Shown here in pieces: positions 1-9,014 of a stretch of DNA of 64,000 nucleotides. The position numbers were made by a program, and so were the translations under genes. Location of the stretch: contig NC_090967.1 of the NCBI RefSeq assembly GCF_040807025.1, forward strand, positions 7,556,001 to 7,620,000, read 5' to 3'. Within the stretch, counting starts at the first letter, position 1; every line of letters begins with the position of its first letter. This DNA is from Struthio camelus (lineage: Eukaryota > Chordata > Aves > Struthioniformes > Struthionidae). The notes under the pieces were generated by a model. It made no database searches, had not been told where the DNA came from, and saw nothing but the letters and a program-made list of their open reading frames with translations.

Positions 1-109
1 TCGCGCCGCCGGGAGCGGGGCAGCGCCGCCGCCGCGGGCCGCCCCCAGCACCTGCCGGGAGCGGGGCGCGCCGGGACCCCCCCCCCCGCCGGGACCCCGG
101 GGCACTCAC

Positions 110-170
110 CGTGCGCGGCGGCGGCGGGGCTGCAGAGGGCGAGCAGGCAGAGCGCCAGCCGCAGCGGCAT
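110..170 (-). CDS. FSTL3: Probable FSTL3 (follistatin-like 3) first coding exon, signal peptide; partial
   Basis: On the minus strand an ATG at 170 opens MPLRLALCLLALCSP..., a basic start, a leucine-rich core and small residues, which is a typical secretory signal peptide. After 61 coding bases (20 codons plus one base) the frame meets a consensus donor GTGAGT at 109-104. Follistatin-family genes have a signal-peptide first exon that ends inside a glycine codon before the CW-type second exon, and the phase-1 G seen here fits. Its position beside RNF126, and the strand, match FSTL3 in the mammalian gene order. FSTL3 is a secreted glycoprotein that binds activins, myostatin and some BMPs. No cysteine-rich follistatin domain lies in the window, so the name rests on synteny and phase, not homology. 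Another secreted protein is possible. Confidence 0.55.
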
Positions 171-319
171 GGCCGGGACGGACGGACCGGACGGGCCGGA
201 CCGGACCCGGGCGCTCCGGCCCTGCGCTGCGCTGCGCCGCGCCGACCTGTTGCTGCGCGGCGGCGGCGGCGGCCCCGGCGCTATAAAGCAGCGGGGCGGC
301 GGCGTGAATCACCGGGCGG

Positions 320-400
<81 letters not shown>

Positions 401-420
401 ACCGGGGGGGCGAGCGAGGG
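171..420 (-). promoter_or_regulatory. CpG-island promoter of the leftward gene (probable FSTL3), with TATA-like element
   Basis: The 250 bases upstream of the minus-strand start codon are almost all G and C. They contain an isolated TATAAAG at 282-288, written on the plus strand, and a long GGC tract. Read on the minus strand the element is CTTTATA, about 110 bases before the ATG, where it could still place a start site near 250. In its written direction it would drive rightward transcription. Which way it works cannot be told from sequence. Confidence 0.5.
321..400. repeat. (GGC)n trinucleotide repeat, about 27 uninterrupted copies
   Basis: Eighty bases of pure GGC/CGG repeat lie 150-230 bases upstream of the probable FSTL3 start codon. 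On the FSTL3 sense strand it reads (GCC)n and lies in the promoter or 5' leader, depending on the start site. Open frames through it code poly-alanine or poly-arginine on either strand and are not credible proteins. Confidence 0.95.
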
Positions 421-428
421 GGGCGTCG

Positions 429-665
429 ATGAGTGGGAGTGGAGGGTGAGTGGGAGTGAGGAGGCTGTCAGTGAGTGGGGGGGGGAGTGAGGGTGAGTGA
501 GGTTCGTGGGGGTGACCGGGAGTGAGGGGGGTGAGTGGGAGTGAAGCAGGGTGTGAGTAGGAGTAAGGGGCTGTCAGTGAGAGTGAGTGAGGATGGTGAG
601 GGTGAGTGCCAGGGAGAGTGAGTGAGAGCACGAGGGTGAGTGAGGGTGGAGCGGGAGTGAGCGCG
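429..665 (+). repeat. GTGAG-rich degenerate tandem array
   Basis: A purine-rich degenerate repeat built on GGGTGAGTGAG-like units. Nine exact GTGAGT hexamers, the consensus 5' splice-site core, occur between 446 and 641 on the plus strand. It sits just past the GGC tract, on the side of the CpG island facing away from the leftward gene. Confidence 0.8.
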
Positions 666-2099
666 ACGGTGCCGGCGCAGGGGGTGCACCGCTCGCGCGG
701 CAGAGCCGAACGCCAGCGCGGGCTCGCCGCCCCGCCGGCTCCGCGCGGCAGAGACGGGTCCCGTTCCCCGCCGCAGAGCGCGCCCCGTCCGACCTGGCCT
801 CGCGAGCAAGGGGGGAGAGGAGAGCCTGGCCGCGGCCACCGCTCGGGCTCAGCACGGACCCCGCTGCCGCGTCGCGGCCCTTCGCAGTCCCTCGAGCGTC
901 TCCGTCCGTGCCTGCAGCATGCCGCTGAGGAGCGCTTCACCCTTCGTGCCGGCCTCCAAGGAGGCTGTCCCTTTCCGCAGCGCCGACCCGGGCTCCCTCC
1001 GGAGAGGGGTCCCATCCCGACAGCCCCACGGGCCCTGCGCCGCTCTGGCAGCAGCCTCCTTCCCCAAGCCGATGCCGGCGCGGCGCAGAGCTTGCTTCGG
1101 GGCAGCGGGGAGCACGGAGCCGGCCACGCTGCTCCCCTTCCCTGCCTCCGTGCTCCCGGCCGCGCTGAGCCCTGGCTTGCTCCTGCGTCCTCGCCAGGCG
1201 CTTGCCCATGTAAGGGCAGAGGGCCGGGAAGCCAAATCCCCGAGCTGCGTTTCCACGAGAAAGCAGGTCACGATGCGCTCGCTGGCGTGCTCGAGGCTGT
1301 CAGAGGAGCTCTGTGGAGGCCGAGCCGGGGTTTTCCCTGGCTGCGAGCGGCGCTGCGCAGCCGGCCGGCCCTGGCAGGCGAGGGATCTGCGCCTCTCTCC
1401 GGAGCAGCAAGCGCTGCCCCGTCCAGAGCACGTGCACCGCCGGGCTGCCCCGCTCCGGCATGACGCAGGGCTGGAGGCGCTGGGAGCGGAGCAGCGGGGT
1501 CGGTGTGCAGGGCCTGGCGCGGGGCGGCTCTGCGGCACCGTGCCGGCCCCGGCTCCAGCTCCCGGCAGCCCTGGGAAGCGCCGTCGCGCCGCTTGGGAGG
1601 CTGATGCATGGCGGAGCGCAGCCACTCGCCCGCGGTTGCCCCTCGGGCGGGAGCCGGGGCCGGTTCCCAGGCGAAGTCGGGAGCAAAACTCAACAGACCG
1701 GTCTACTCGGAGCGGGGTCGACCCGGCCGCCCGTCCCCCTTCTGCTCCCACCAACAGGGTGATAAACGCGAGCCAAAGCAGCAGCACCGCGGAGCAGGAG
1801 AGCGGGGAAGGGCCAGCCCGGGAACGACGGGAGGACGCCCTGCACCAGCAGCGCGGCGCTCGGCCGTTCTCGCGGGCCGCGGGAGCGGCTGCGCCTGCCC
1901 TCCGCCGGACGGGCTCAGGGCGCAGATGCTCCTCCAGAAGGGTGCCCTGTGCGGGAGGGGGACGAGCCGCCGGCCCGGGCTGCCGCGGGAGCCGGGGCCG
2001 GCACAAAGGCGCTCTTTGCGGCCGCGCTGGACGGCAGCCTCGCCTCTGCCCTTCCCGCCGGGGGCTGGCGCTGCCCGGGCTCAGGCAGCTCCCCAGTAC
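666..2099. other. GC-rich intergenic DNA (CpG island continuation), no gene recognised
   Basis: Very GC-rich, CpG-rich sequence. Several overlapping open frames of 100-480 codons occur in all directions, as expected where stop codons are rare. None shows a recognisable domain, conserved-looking motif or convincing splice structure, so none is called. Confidence 0.6.
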
Positions 2100-2305
2100 A
2101 ATTTGTTCCGCAGCACAATTTCAGGCTGAGGGTCAAGAGCCAGCAGCCTCCTCCCTGCTTGCTTTTATTTCCCCCCTAAACTGCTGGGCTCCTTTAAGGA
2201 GTGAATCTTGCGTCTCCCATCAGTTCAGGCTAATTAAACTCTGCTTAAACCAATTAGAGGTGCAATTTGCAACAAGACGTTCAATTGAGAAGTGTTTCTC
2301 AAAGA
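2100..2305. other. AT-rich island with homeodomain-type core sites, possible regulatory element
   Basis: The base composition changes sharply to AT-rich inside GC-rich DNA. The stretch holds several TAATTA/ATTAA and CAATTAG-like cores around 2230-2260, plus two CAATTTG-type words. This is what a conserved noncoding element can look like, but conservation cannot be judged from one sequence. Confidence 0.3.
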
Positions 2306-2309
2306 GCCC

Positions 2310-2415
2310 AGGGTCAGAGCAGAGGTTTTGCTCTGACTCTGTGGATTTACTGGAAGGCTTCGAGCAAATCCCTTAACGTCTTTCAGTCGCAGTTTCCCCC
2401 TTGGAGCAAAGTAAA
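2310..2415 (+). mobile_element. MIR-like SINE fragment (ancient)
   Basis: The stretch from TGCTCTGACTCTGTG through GAGCAAATCCCTTAACG to CAGTTTCCCC follows the MIR core and its L2-derived 3' part (short-for-long: lose-your-place 'gcaagtcacttaacctct...cctcagtttccc'). It is heavily diverged and about 100 bases long, on the plus strand. Confidence 0.5.
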
Positions 2416-2419
2416 CCCA

Positions 2420-3390
2420 GCCCGGTCCCGGTCGCACCGGGACTCACGCGTTTCTCCTGGACAAACGGGGACGTTGCCAAGAGCCACAGGAGCAGCTGCA
2501 AGCGCCCAAGGGGGATCGAGGCCACGAGCAGGGGGATTCGCAGCAGGAGTTTGCTCCTCCTCCGTGATCCAGCCCCGCTCCGGACTGCCGTCCTCGTGAT
2601 GCAGCCGGCCGGCCATCCAGGCCACCCGGCTTTGGGGGAGCACGCTGAGCTTTAGCCCAAGGACCGGCCGGGACGGTGCGTTTTCTCTGATACAACAGGC
2701 TGCCGCCAACCCGCCGCGGGTCGGCAGCCGAGCTGGCGCGGGGAGACAGGCCAGGAGGAGCATCCTCACCCGGAAACTGCTGGGGTCTGAGCCGGGCTTG
2801 GCGCAACGGGGCCGAAGCTGCGGACTGGAGCGCCAAAGCTCACCGGGCGCCCGGCAAGGCCTGGGCAAACTTCGCCGCCGGGCTTGTGCTCGAGACCGGG
2901 GCGCGCGCGCCGTGGGCTGGGGACCGTCCGGGTCCCGCGCAGCGGGCGAGGGCGGCAGCGCGAGCTCTGCAAAGAGCTCAGCGCGGGCTGCTCCCGGCTC
3001 TGCCTTCAGCTTCTGGCTCAGCTTCCCGCTGTGCGAACCTGCTCTAAAGCACGTGGCGGGTTAGCGGTGCAAAGCGCGAGGCGGAGGGACGGGCGCTGCG
3101 GGGAGGCGCCAGCTGCGCGGCCCCACGGCGCCTAGCGTCTCCCCGGCGGGAGCTGCCCCCGAGGCAGCGGCGCTGCCGGCGGCTCTGCCCCGGGGGCTGG
3201 ATTTCTCCACCGCGTCCACAGAGCTCGAGCCGGGCGAATTAGAGATGTTCATTGCTCATGGCTGCATCACCGGCGTTGGGGAGAGAGCGGCGGAGCCGAG
3301 CGATCTGCGCCTGGATGGCCCGGGCGGCCGCGCTCCACCCCCAGCCCTGACACGGAGCTTCGCCCGGGCCCCGGGGGCCGCAGCGTCACC
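2420..3390. other. GC-rich intergenic DNA, nothing recognised
   Basis: CpG-rich sequence without credible exons. Open frames on both strands look like compositional by-products. Confidence 0.5.
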
Positions 3391-3392
3391 GC

Positions 3393-3538
3393 TCCGTGCC
3401 TCAGTTTCCCCATCTGCTGCGGTGAGATAATGCTCCTCTGCTTGATCCTGCGCTATCTCACAGGACGGTTGCAGGGATTAGTTAGCTAATGTTCGCGAGG
3501 AGCTTTGAAGATGAAAAGCCGTGAACAGATGCCAAGAA
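3393..3538 (+). mobile_element. MIR/L2 3' end fragment
   Basis: Begins with GTGCCTCAGTTTCCCCATCT, the hallmark of the shared MIR/L2 3' region. It continues through a GATAATG word, a CTCACAGGA word, GGGATTAGTTAGCTAATGTT and a GCTTTGAAGATGAAAAGC-like end. The order of these words matches the MIR/L2 tail. This is an old fossil, recognisable but diverged. Confidence 0.7.
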
Positions 3539-3539
3539 C

Positions 3540-3960
3540 TGCTGAGCTGGATTCTCCTCACCAAGTAATCATGTTACTGGGGCGCCTCCGTCTCCGCAGA
3601 AGGCAAGCGGCAGGGCGGCAGAGCCCGCGTGCGGGCCGGGGCGCGAGGCTGCCGCTCTCCCCAAGACCTGCCCTTCCGGATCTCATCGCCTCGCGCGTTT
3701 TGCTCTTGATCAAATTCAGATCCCGCTCGCTAAGGCCCTCCCGCCGCCCGGCTGCGCCCGCCGACGAGCGGGGTTGGGAGCGGCGAGGCGGCTTTTCCTT
3801 CTCCTCCCCGGCTGGGCTCGCCGCGCCGGCTCCTAACGCACCATAAACTGCGCATTAAATTAATGCGCTATTTACCTCCGCTTCCAGACTACTGCCGGGA
3901 AAGAGGTTAAACGATACCGCGCCCGATGCCGCATCCTGCCGTTCCCCCCTTTCGGCCTGA
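3540..3960. other. Intergenic, with a 19-base AT-cored palindrome
   Basis: GC-rich except for an AT-rich patch. At 3850-3868 GCGCATTAA, one A, then TTAATGCGC form a perfect 9-base inverted repeat. No coding signal was seen. Confidence 0.5.
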
Positions 3961-4029
3961 CGTGCTGCCATTTGCTGATGATCTTCGTGCCAGATTTCAG
4001 GGTATTGTAGAAGTGCTCGTATCTCAGGC

Positions 4030-4180
4030 AATTTGAATTAATTATCTGGGTAAGCTTTCACGAGGCACTGTGTCAAATGCTTAATTAAAGTCTTGATCTA
4101 TTTTGCTGCCTGCACCCCCCTGCACAAAGGCAGCCAGTAACTGGATCAGTGAAGCTCTCCGGTCTGGCCCGGGGGCGAGC
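4030..4180 (-). mobile_element. CR1/L3-type LINE relic (antisense ORF2 fragment)
   Basis: The plus strand reads CACGAGGCACTGTGTCAAAT, then a GCTTAATTAAAGTC word, a C-rich TGC/CCC stretch, and CAGTAACTGGATCAGTGAAG. This word order is characteristic of the reverse complement of the CR1/L3 reverse-transcriptase 3' region. The upstream stretch from about 3970 may belong to the same copy. It is highly decayed and so old; recalled by pattern, not by search. Confidence 0.5.
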
Positions 4181-5800
4181 TGCCCCAGGCCCCGCCGCTC
4201 TCGTGCTGCCGCAGATGCTTCTCCCTTCCCCGACGTGCCCCGGCCGGGTCCCGGGCCGCGCGAGAAGGGCCCGACCGCCCGGGACGAGGCCGCTGCTGCT
4301 CCTCCGACCGGCATCGGCATCGCTCCGGAGAGCCTCCTCCAGGGCAGCCCCCGGGCGGATCTGCTCCTCCATGCCCTGCCCGACACCTCCTTCCTCCCCA
4401 GCACCGTGGCCTTTTCCCTTTTTCCGGCCGAAGCCGAGAAGAGGGAAAGCTTGGGCGGAAGCGGGGCGAGGGGAAGCAGCGGGGAAGTCCTGCCGCAGAG
4501 GGGCAGCCCGTGCCTGGCGGAGCGCGCTTCCCCTCTGCGCGCGAGAACAGATGTCTCTCGTCCACGGCTCGCAGCCGGCTCTGGTTTCCATCTCGCCTTT
4601 CGGTGAACGCGCGGATTTATGGCTGCCTTAATGCGTTCCTTGCAGGCCGGTCTGGTTGCCCGCACGGCCGCCGGAGCCTCGCGGGGGGCGGCGGGGGCGG
4701 CGAGTGGCGAAGCCGGGAGCGCCGGACGGCGGGACCTCATCCCGCACAGGTCACCCGCCGGGGCCTGACGAAACGCCCGCGTCCGTGCGCGCGCGGGGAG
4801 CAGGGGCGGCGTGCCACGCGACCCAGGGCCGAGGACAACGCTTCCGGCACGTCCGCTCCCCCGTCCCGCAGGAGCAGGATGCTGCCAGCGCCCGCGGGGA
4901 AGACGCAGCAGCCGTCAGCCCTGCGCCCAGCATCTCGGCCGCGCTCAGCCTTGCTTAGCGTAACCGACCCCGCGGCGGGGACGGGGCGCTGCGGCCGCTG
5001 CCGGGCTCCCTCCGGCCCTCGCAGCTCCCCCTTCGCCCGGCGACGGGCCGCCGGCGCGGACGGGCTCCATCCCGCGTGACACACGCTCCGGAGCCGCTCT
5101 CGCCGGCACGCCGTGCCGTGTAAACAAGCCGTGACTCAGCGGCCGGGCCGGCCCTGTGGTTTTCCCAGCGTAAACGCTTCTTCCGCCGCGGTGCAAGGCG
5201 AGGACCAAACCAAGCCTCCAGGGAAGAGCTGGCAGCTCCGTAAAACGCAACGAAATCGTGTGGGGCTGAACTGGAGGAGCCGAAAGTCGGCAAAGCCTCC
5301 CCGGTCGGTAAAGCGGCCCTAGCTGCGCGGAGCGGCTGCCAAGAGGCAGGGGAAGGCTGCGCCCGCTGCCCGGCTCCGCTGCTCTCGGGCACCCTGGCCG
5401 GGACGGCGGAGCAGGGCCGCGGCGGCTCCCTCCCGGCCGCCGCCTGGGCCCCCCCTGCCGAGGGGGGTCTTCTCCGGAGCTGCTGCCGGGGCGCCCCGGG
5501 CCGCCCCTGCCCGCCGGGCTGCAGCAGCGACGCGGGGCCGGTGGCCGAGGACCACGGCGGGACGGGCTCCGGCCGGCGGAGCCCCACCTCCCAGCGCACA
5601 ACAACCTGCAAGAGGGACGTTTCGGCTACGAGCAGCGCCGCCGCCGACCGCCGCCTCGGCCGGGCCAGCCTGGCGGGGCCGGGGCGTCCCGCTCCCTCGG
5701 GGACCGGGTCCCCGGTGTGGGCACCGACGGGCAGAGCTGCCGCACGGCACCTCCCTCCCGCAGAGCCCCCGGCCGCCTGGCCAGCGCCCTTTCCGCACAA
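4181..5800. other. Long CpG-rich intergenic block, no gene recognised
   Basis: Dense CpG sequence of 1.6 kb, more than 5 kb from either flanking gene. It could be an orphan CpG island or unlabelled first exon. No start codon with a good donor and recognisable protein was found on either strand. Confidence 0.45.
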
Positions 5801-5809
5801 GGAGCCTCA

Positions 5810-5975
5810 GTGCTTACATAGCCCAGGCTTGCAGCTAGTAGAAAAACAAAACATGTTTTTCACATTAAAATTTCCCTTGAAAAACAATGGTTTAAATTAA
5901 GCGTAAGAAAAGAAAAGTGAGGAATCCAAAAAGCAACAACAACAACAACAAAAAAAAAAGGGAAATTTTTGGTGG
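5810..5975. repeat. AT-rich patch ending in (CAA)n and a poly-A run
   Basis: AT-rich sequence with an AACAATGG (SOX-type) word, followed by about seven CAA units and a run of ten A at about 5934-5960. Simple repeat; no element recognised. Confidence 0.6.
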
Positions 5976-6539
5976 AGCCCAAAAGCACTTTCCTGGGACC
6001 GAGAACTTCTCCCGCCGAGGCCCCGCGCTCCGGGCGCTCCCGGAGGCAGGCGGGCTGCCGCCGGCGTGGTGCGGACCGCGGCCGAGCGCCACCGCCGTCC
6101 CCGCCGCAGCAGCCCGCACGCGCGGCCCCAGGCCTGCGGCACGGCAGCGCAGCGCCGGGGAGGACGAGGTGGGGGGGTGCAAACCTTCTCATCTGTCTGC
6201 GAGCGAATTCAAAGGGAGACCGATTCAAATCCGCCGTGACATGACTGGCTCGGGGCTGGCAGACAATCCCTGCGGCGTGTGTAACAAACCTTGCCGCTTT
6301 CCTTTGAGTGGCCTCCAATTTATTAATTAAAATAGGCAATTATGTGCTATCTGGGGTGGAGGGGAGCGGGGAGACCAGCTGCACCAGTTATTCCCACTCG
6401 GCAGGAAGCGTGCTGGAAAGGCGCTCGTGCTTTCAAGGACCGGGAGGCAGAGCCTGGGAGGGAGCCCGCGCGCAGAGCTGCCCTCGCGTCCGCCTCGGGC
6501 CGGCGCGACGGGCCGGCAGAGGGGGGTTAATGCCTGGCA

Positions 6540-6650
6540 TCACTTTAATTTAACAGCACAGGGCCCAGAGGCCAAGACGCCTCAGAAAACGACTTGCCAA
6601 AGTCGCATGGGAGGTTAGTAGCAGAGACGGAAACCGAACCCCAAAAAGTC
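6540..6650 (-). mobile_element. MIR-like SINE fragment, antisense
   Basis: The plus strand has ACGACTTGCCAAAGTCGCAT, then GGTTAGTAGCAGAGACGGAA and CCGAACCCC, followed by TCTCCCGGGAA. This is the order of the reverse complement of the MIR core ('acttgcccaaggtcac...gtggcagag...gaaccc...tctcc'). Old and diverged. Confidence 0.55.
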
Positions 6651-8480
6651 TCCCGGGAATCTGCCGAGAGCGTTCGCTGCCCTCGGCCCCGGGAAGCAGG
6701 GATGAGGGAGGCTGGAAGCGGGAAGCCAGGTCTTTTTTAGGCTCTTGCTGCCCATCCATCCCACCGTGCTCACTGAGAGGGAACGTGAGCAAGAGACCCC
6801 GGGCTCCGGCAGAGCAGGGCGAGCGCAGCGCAGACAGGGAGGGAGCGCCACGGGGAACACGTCTGTGCAGTGTGATGTCTATGTGGAATAACATCTGCAT
6901 GTCTGGGATTTATCTAAACACTGCAGATCTCATGTCAGCAAATCTAGGAGTCAGGAGAATTTATCCCGAGCTTTTGTTACTCCCTGCAGGGCACGCTTGC
7001 ATGGGGAAGGCCCCGGCGATGGGGCTCCGCTGCCTGCTAACCACCTCCGCATAACGTAAACGGGACCCCACGCAGCTGGCAGGGCACCGCGGCGCTGGGC
7101 CGGCGCCACGGGGCGCGCCTGGCCGCACGGCGCTCCGGCTTCCCCGTCGCAGTGGGCGCTCGGGGCGCGCATGCACGCACACGCAGGGCCCCGCCGGCGG
7201 CCACCCGGCAGCTGCAGCCCGGGGCCCGCAGCCACCCCCCGCCAGCGGCCTGGCACGGTGGCATCGCCTGCATTAAGTAACGTCTGGGGACATGAGCTCA
7301 TCGTTAACACCCACGGCCCGGGTGGATGCGAGTGGCAAGGGCGGCTGGCGGGCAGGAGCGGGGCCCCGGGAACGCGCTGCCGGCGAGGCGCTCCCTGCCC
7401 CGGGGCGGGCGGGCGCCGGGGGTCTTGGACGGCTCCCACGTGAAACTCCCGCCCGCTCCCCTCCTCCTGCCGGGGCTGGGAGATGCACCGGGTTGCCCAG
7501 CTTTGCTGCAACGCGGGCTCCCGCTCCGGCCAGCCTCTGCCCCCAGCCTCAGCCACCCACGGGCTCCTCTCCCTGAGCCCGGTCATGGGGCACAAGCATC
7601 GCCCTCCTGCGCTGGGGTCAAGCGGGATCATGACGCCCAGCTACCGGAGAAGCCTTTCAGCCCGTCCAGCCCCTTGGACAACGACAGGCTCCTGGTATTT
7701 TCTGCTGCCCTCGGCCAAAACCCTCCCTCCTTCCCCGCTGCTGTGGCTGAGCGGTGCTGGCGCTGCCGGCCCGGCTGCTGGGGGAGCAGGCTCTGCCTGG
7801 CGATGAATCGCTGCTAGCTCGGGAGGTGTCACCTCTTCGTCAGTCCTTTCTGAACAGGGTGCAGTTCGCGTCTTTCTGCAGCACCGTGGGAAAATCATCC
7901 CAGCCCCTGGCTTCTTCGGGTGACTCAAATTTGCTCCCGATCAGATCCAGGCTCCCTCTGAGCCTGGGCAGGCCGTGGAGAGCCGAGCACCAGCCCAAAA
8001 CCCGATTCCCAGAGCTGCGGCAGAGACAGAGGTGCGTCCGCCCCAGGCGCGCCGTCGCGGATCAGCCTCGAGTCCCGCCGTGGAGCGGGATCGCAGGTGC
8101 CGCGAGAGCCCTCGTCTCCACGTGCGTTAGCGATCGCTGCCATTTGCATCCGAGCGCACGCGCTGCCCTTCGGGCGTCCGCACTTCCCGCGTCAGGGAAT
8201 TCCACAGGGACAAAGTCAGGGAAGCCAGATCTCTCCCTCCTCATTCCACATCCATTTGATCAAGTGGCAACTTGTCTTCAGACCATGAAACAGAGCAAGG
8301 AGAAACGAGTGCAGTGCACGGCCTCAGCGTCAGAGGGAACTTCCTTCGGGGTGTGAAACGCTCCCTCTGGGGCTGTGGGCTCCGCTCTGCGGGCAGCCGC
8401 GCGGCTCCGTCTGGCTTTCGGATTGAACCACGTCCAACTGTCTAGACCCACCTCCTGCAGAAAAAAAGAGTTGCAGATTT
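6651..8480. other. Intergenic DNA, nothing recognised
   Basis: Mixed GC content. A less GC-rich patch at about 6860-6970 is a weak candidate conserved noncoding element. No exon, RNA gene or repeat family was recognised. Confidence 0.4.
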
Positions 8481-8489
8481 CCTCATTGG

Positions 8490-8640
8490 TCACAAATCGT
8501 TGCTAACATTTCTTATCAACAGCTGCATCATTGATCAGTTACTAAACAACTGCAAATCTGTCCTGCAGTTGAAATTTCTACACAATTACTAAACAGCTCC
8601 AGAAACTGCTGACCAGTTACCAAGCCGTTATACGACCATT
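8490..8640. repeat. Degenerate repeat of (C)AGTTACTAAACA-like words
   Basis: Three imperfect copies of a motif such as CAGTTACTAAACAACTGC recur at roughly 50-base intervals in an AT-rich patch, around 8536, 8584 and 8615. This may be the remains of a short tandem array. Family unknown. Confidence 0.35.
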
Positions 8641-8897
8641 TCCTATCAGTAGCCAGGTTAAAGCTTCATAACCCCAGCCCTTGCTTCTTGTTTTTACACC
8701 TGTACTTATCGATGTGGAGCGAGTAAACCCGCAGAAGAGGGTTTTCCTGGGCTTTGCTTTTCAGAGTCCAGAGTTGCTTCACAAAACGCCTCCTCAGCCT
8801 GCTCTCATCCCCTAAAAAAAAAAGCAAGAAAAGCAAACCTGGGCCGAAGATGCCATCTGCTGGAAGCAGGGCTGGTGCAGTGGGTTGGCGGGCATCC

Positions 8898-9014
8898 TGC
8901 AACCCCGCAACCTTGCAACCCCCAAAACTCTGCAACCCCACCACCTTGCAAACCCCCAAACCCTGCAACCCTGCAAACCCCACATCCCTGCAACCCCACA
9001 ACCTCACAGACCAC
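8898..9014. repeat. Short minisatellite of CTGCAACCCC/CTTGCAAACCCC units
   Basis: About ten variant copies of a 10-14 base unit, ending where CTCACAGACC begins. C-rich on the plus strand, so G-rich on the minus strand. Confidence 0.85.

Noticed and set aside
106-449. Open frames coding poly-proline, poly-alanine and poly-arginine over the GGC tract
   Set aside because: Products of a trinucleotide repeat open in all frames; no domain and no support for translation.
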